64,000 bases of DNA from Herpetosiphon llansteffanensis (GTDB taxonomy: Bacteria > Chloroflexota > Chloroflexia > Chloroflexales > Herpetosiphonaceae), in assembly GCF_003205875.1 (NCBI RefSeq), contig NZ_PUBZ01000076.1, positions 59,561 to 123,560 on the forward strand, given 5' to 3'. The notes under the pieces were generated by a model. It saw only the letters and a program-made list of their open reading frames with translations. It ran no database searches and was not told the origin of the DNA. Both the position numbers and the translations under genes were made by a program. This document shows positions 61,483 through 64,000 of the stretch, piece after piece (positions within the stretch are counted from its first letter, which is position 1; the number at the start of each line of letters is the position of its first letter).

Positions 61483-61605
61483 ATCTAGCTAGCTAAATAT
61501 CGGGTACAATAGCGCTCAATTAATCCACATAAATCCCAAAAGCATTAGATCTCTGCATGATTTGGCAAAAATGCAGGTTCATGGCTAGAGTCTTGCCCAT
61601 GGGCG

Positions 61606-61614
61606 TGCTATAAT
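61606..61614 (+). promoter_or_regulatory. Extended -10 promoter for the DksA/TraR-like gene
   Basis: TGCTATAAT is a perfect extended -10 (TGn plus TATAAT) about 33 bp before the ATG. The -35 region is poor, as often seen with extended -10 promoters. Confidence 0.65.
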
Positions 61615-61646
61615 CCTGGCTTAAAAATTTGTGTGGGAGTTACCCA

Positions 61647-62000
61647 ATGACTTTATCAAAAACCCAGTTAGGCTATTTCAAAGAGCGCTTGCACGATATA
61701 CATACCCATTTGAACGAAGAAATCAAGCGTTTGGAAGAAGCGACCGACGAATTGAATCAAGATGCCGAGTTTGGGGTCAGTAACCATATTGCCGATGATG
61801 CCTCGGATATTTTCGAGCGCGAAAAGAATTTTGCCTTGATTGAAGATCGGCAGCGCTTGATTGGCGAAGTCGAAGCAGCGCTTGAGCGGATTGAGCATGG
61901 CACCTATGGCATTTGTCTCAAAACTGGCAAGCCGATTCCGATTGAACGCCTAGAGGTCTTGCCCTATGCAGCACTTTCAATCGAGGCTGCTAATAGTTAA
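61647..62000 (+). CDS. TraR/DksA-family protein with a lost zinc finger
   Basis: The 117-residue protein has a long N-terminal coiled coil (HTHLNEEIKRLEEATDEL) with the DASDIFEREKNFALIED pattern of DksA/TraR proteins, then RIEHGTYGICLKTGKPIPIE and RLEVLPYA. Zinc-finger members have four Cys here; only one remains. GGGAG lies 7 bp before the ATG. A role at RNA polymerase is possible, but the zinc-dependent fold must be held in another way. Confidence 0.85.
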   Translation: MTLSKTQLGYFKERLHDIHTHLNEEIKRLEEATDELNQDAEFGVSNHIADDASDIFEREKNFALIEDRQRLIGEVEAALERIEHGTYGICLKTGKPIPIERLEVLPYAALSIEAANS

Positions 62001-62023
62001 CCAGCACAGGAGAGGCTAGAGCG

Positions 62024-62995
62024 ATGGAGCAAACGGATAACTTAACGACCATTCAGGTGAACGAAGCAGAAGCAGGCCAGCGCCTCGATCGGCTTGTTTC
62101 TGCTAGCATGCCTGATTTATCGCGGACGTATGTGCAACAATTAATCACCGATTTGCATATTCGGGTCAATGGGCGCGGTGCAAAGGCCAGTTTGCCAGTG
62201 CAAATTGGAGATCAGATTGAAATTTATTTGCCCTTAGCCAAACCAACCGATATTGTGGCCGAAGATTTGCCACTCGATGTTGTGTATGAAGATGACGATG
62301 TGTTGCTGGTCAACAAGGCTGCGGGCATGGTGGTACACCCTGCGCCAGGCCATACCAATGGTACCTTGGTCAATGCATTGCTCTATCGTTACCCGCATTT
62401 GACGACCAGCGGCGATTTGCGGCCTGGGATTGTACATCGACTTGATAAAGATACCTCAGGCTTGTTGGTGATCGCCAAGCATGACCAAGCGCGGATGGTG
62501 CTGACCGAGCAGCAAATGGCGCGGCGCATGCATAAAAAATATTTGGCTTTGGTTGAAGGCCATTGGCGTGAGCCAAGCGGCACAATCGATGCACCAATTG
62601 GTCGCAATCCTAATAATCGTTTGCGCATGATGGTCACGCCTGAAGGCCGCTATGCGGTGACCCATTATCAAGTGCTCGAGGTGCTTGGGCCATATTCGTT
62701 GGTGCGCGCCACCTTGGAAACAGGCAGGACGCATCAAATTCGGGTGCATTTTTCCTATCGCAATCGGCCAATTTTGAACGATGCCTTGTATGGCCATCGC
62801 AAGCCCAAAGAAACTTTTGGCATCGAACGCCACTTCTTGCATGCCTATCATTTGGGCTTTCGCTTGCCGAGCAATGGCGAATGGCGCTCGTGGGAAGCGC
62901 CCTTACCAGCAGAATTAGAGAAAATTCTGACGACCTTGCGCACCCGCTACGAAACAATCGTTTATCCTGATCCATTGATCGAAACTGTTTCATGA
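62024..62995 (+). CDS. rluD: RluD-family 23S rRNA pseudouridine synthase
   Basis: The 323-residue protein has an N-terminal S4 RNA-binding domain (RLDRLVSASMPDLSRTYVQQ). The RluA/RluD catalytic domain contains GIVHRLDKDTSGLLVIAK with the catalytic Asp141 and RTHQIRVHFSYRNRPILND. RluD and the related RluA/RluC are hard to separate by eye; the S4 domain favours RluD. GGAGAGG precedes the ATG. Confidence 0.92.
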   Translation: MEQTDNLTTIQVNEAEAGQRLDRLVSASMPDLSRTYVQQLITDLHIRVNGRGAKASLPVQIGDQIEIYLPLAKPTDIVAEDLPLDVVYEDDDVLLVNKAAGMVVHPAPGHTNGTLVNALLYRYPHLTTSGDLRPGIVHRLDKDTSGLLVIAKHDQARMVLTEQQMARRMHKKYLALVEGHWREPSGTIDAPIGRNPNNRLRMMVTPEGRYAVTHYQVLEVLGPYSLVRATLETGRTHQIRVHFSYRNRPILNDALYGHRKPKETFGIERHFLHAYHLGFRLPSNGEWRSWEAPLPAELEKILTTLRTRYETIVYPDPLIETVS

Positions 62996-63789
62996 GCCGA
63001 GCCACGCCGTTTGCAAGCCGCATTTTAGTTGGGGTAACCAGTCTGGTTGGGCTGGTTGCCTTTTTTTATCCATTTTTTTTGAGCGAAGTTGCTGCTGGCG
63101 ATAACCATGCCGCCGATGCGCCAATCATTATGCTGGTGTTGGGGCCGTTGCTGCTAGGCATTATTTTGAGCGATATTAATAGCCATGCCATGAATTCGCG
63201 GGTGGTGGCAGCCTTAGGTATGTTGGTGGCGATTAATGCGGTATTGCGCTTGCCTGCTGGCCCTGGCGATAGCCCAAGCTTTTTCTTTTTGGTGATTTTG
63301 GCGGGCTATGTCTATGGTGGGCGCTTTGGCTTTTTGCTGGGCAGCCTCAGTTTAGCGGTTTCGGCCTTGTTAGTGGCTGGGATTGGCCCGTGGATGCCGT
63401 TTCAGATGTTGGCGATGGGCTGGCTGGGCCTGACGACCAGTGGATTGCGACCGCTTAAACGTTGGTTGAAGATTGCTGATGGTAGTTGGTGGGAAGTAGC
63501 CTTGTTGGCGGGGTTTGGCTGGCTTTGGGGCTTGCTGTTTGGCGCATTGATGAATCTGACGTTTTGGCCATTTAGCACTGGCGAAAGCGCAATTTCGTGG
63601 CAACCAGGCTTGGGGCTTGGGCCAACTTTGGAGCGCTATTGGGCTTTTTATCTGCTGACTTCGTTGGGCTGGGATGCTGCGCGCGCTTTGTTCAATCTGT
63701 TGTTAATTGTGGCTTTTGGTAAGCCGATTTTGGCCGTCTTGCGGCGTTTTCAGTTGCGGCTGAATTGGCAAGAACCGAGAAAAGGATGA
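62992..63789 (+). CDS. ECF transporter S-component-like membrane protein
   Basis: The 265-residue protein has six or more spans. AGYVYGGRFGFLLGSLSLAV and WDAARALFNLLLIVAFGKPI fit the substrate-binding S components of energy-coupling factor transporters, several of which take up vitamins or cobalamin precursors. The ATG overlaps the rluD stop by 4 bp (ATGA). No ECF ATPase or T component is next to it. Confidence 0.7.
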   Translation: MSRATPFASRILVGVTSLVGLVAFFYPFFLSEVAAGDNHAADAPIIMLVLGPLLLGIILSDINSHAMNSRVVAALGMLVAINAVLRLPAGPGDSPSFFFLVILAGYVYGGRFGFLLGSLSLAVSALLVAGIGPWMPFQMLAMGWLGLTTSGLRPLKRWLKIADGSWWEVALLAGFGWLWGLLFGALMNLTFWPFSTGESAISWQPGLGLGPTLERYWAFYLLTSLGWDAARALFNLLLIVAFGKPILAVLRRFQLRLNWQEPRKG

Positions 63790-63865
63790 ATTATGAATTA
63801 TGAGGGATGAAGGCAAAATAGAACATAGAGCAAAGGATGAAGGATGAATTATGAGGGATGAATGT
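63782..63865. repeat. STRR-like mosaic, block F
   Basis: GGATGAATTATGAGGGATGA words repeat twice with AACATAGAGCAAAGG and TCAAAAGGC words, as in blocks A-E. It begins inside the last codons of the S-component gene. Confidence 0.75.
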
Positions 63866-63887
63866 CAAAAGGCACGCCTGATGTGAG

Positions 63888-64000
63888 TTAGGCATCGTTG
63901 ATAACCGTAAAGGTGAGGACATCGATCCCAAATCGCGCCCGCAATACGGCTTTGACGACGAGATGCGTCACCTTGCTCGCAATGCGGGTCGCCAATCCTT
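63888..64000 (-). CDS. C-terminal end of an unidentified protein
   Basis: The last 36 codons of a minus-strand gene cut by the right edge. It ends KAVLRARFGIDVLTFTVIND plus Ala. The composition is that of a real coding region (codon use like its neighbours), but no family can be named from so little. Confidence 0.5.
   Translation of the reverse strand, partial: GLATRIASKVTHLVVKAVLRARFGIDVLTFTVINDA

Overview
The window reads as one contiguous piece of a free-living bacterial chromosome, most like Herpetosiphon or a close relative (Chloroflexota). This is inferred from three things: a base composition near 50% GC with strong use of TTG/GGC codons; secreted proteins ending in a short aromatic-Leu-Pro tail; and long intergenic mosaics of 7-9 bp imperfect tandem repeats resembling the STRR sequences of filamentous bacteria. 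There is no phage, plasmid, insertion sequence, rRNA operon or CRISPR array. Two identical tRNA-Asp genes lie near 49.5 kb.

Layout. 0-2 kb: a minus-strand quinone/thiol-stress pair (FMN reductase and a ring-cleaving-type VOC protein, cut by the left edge), then stressosome genes rsbS-rsbT. 2-6.7 kb: a DUF983 protein, polyphosphate kinase and an orphan LivH-LivM fusion permease. 7-15.3 kb: an alpha-glucan module. A short glycogen phosphorylase sits behind a leader terminator; then come two LacI-type operators, a sugar ABC importer (binding lipoprotein and two permeases, no ATPase) and an amylosucrase. Imported sucrose could be turned into alpha-1,4-glucan that the phosphorylase degrades; the substrate is inferred. 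15.3-19.3 kb: a secreted beta-propeller protein, a GNAT protein and BioY. 20-22 kb: acetaldehyde-type dehydrogenase with its DUF779 partner, probably feeding acetate to the acetyl-CoA synthetase at 30.9 kb.

22.6-25.2 kb: a four-gene two-component operon that includes a 40-residue membrane microprotein. 25.2-30.6 kb: a membrane metallophosphoesterase, an operon of a TPR membrane protein, a RuvC-like protein and a small protein, and a GH18-type secreted hydrolase. 32.9-36.5 kb: a DUF4397 protein, a YccF-like membrane protein, a HicB-like protein and four tandem, mutually related small membrane proteins. 36.5-40.5 kb: a glycosyltransferase with a Ser/Thr kinase, two related tiny helical proteins and an alpha/beta hydrolase.

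40.6-49.4 kb is signalling-rich: a HisKA_2 sensor kinase paired with a REC-PAS-GGDEF-EAL protein, an MHS-type transporter, and a LuxR-type two-component pair whose kinase message may be leaderless. 49.5-64 kb holds the tRNAs, a cation-efflux protein, DUF1992, a thioesterase, an M48 protease, a large polytopic membrane protein, a GIDE-domain protein, an M23 peptidase, a secreted 5'-nucleotidase with a structured leader, a WD40-like lipoprotein, a degenerate DksA/TraR protein, a RluD-type pseudouridine synthase and an ECF S-component-like protein.

Starts were set by Shine-Dalgarno position wherever one was visible, which moves several genes to internal ATG, GTG or TTG codons. All functional calls come from motifs read by eye; no database search was run.
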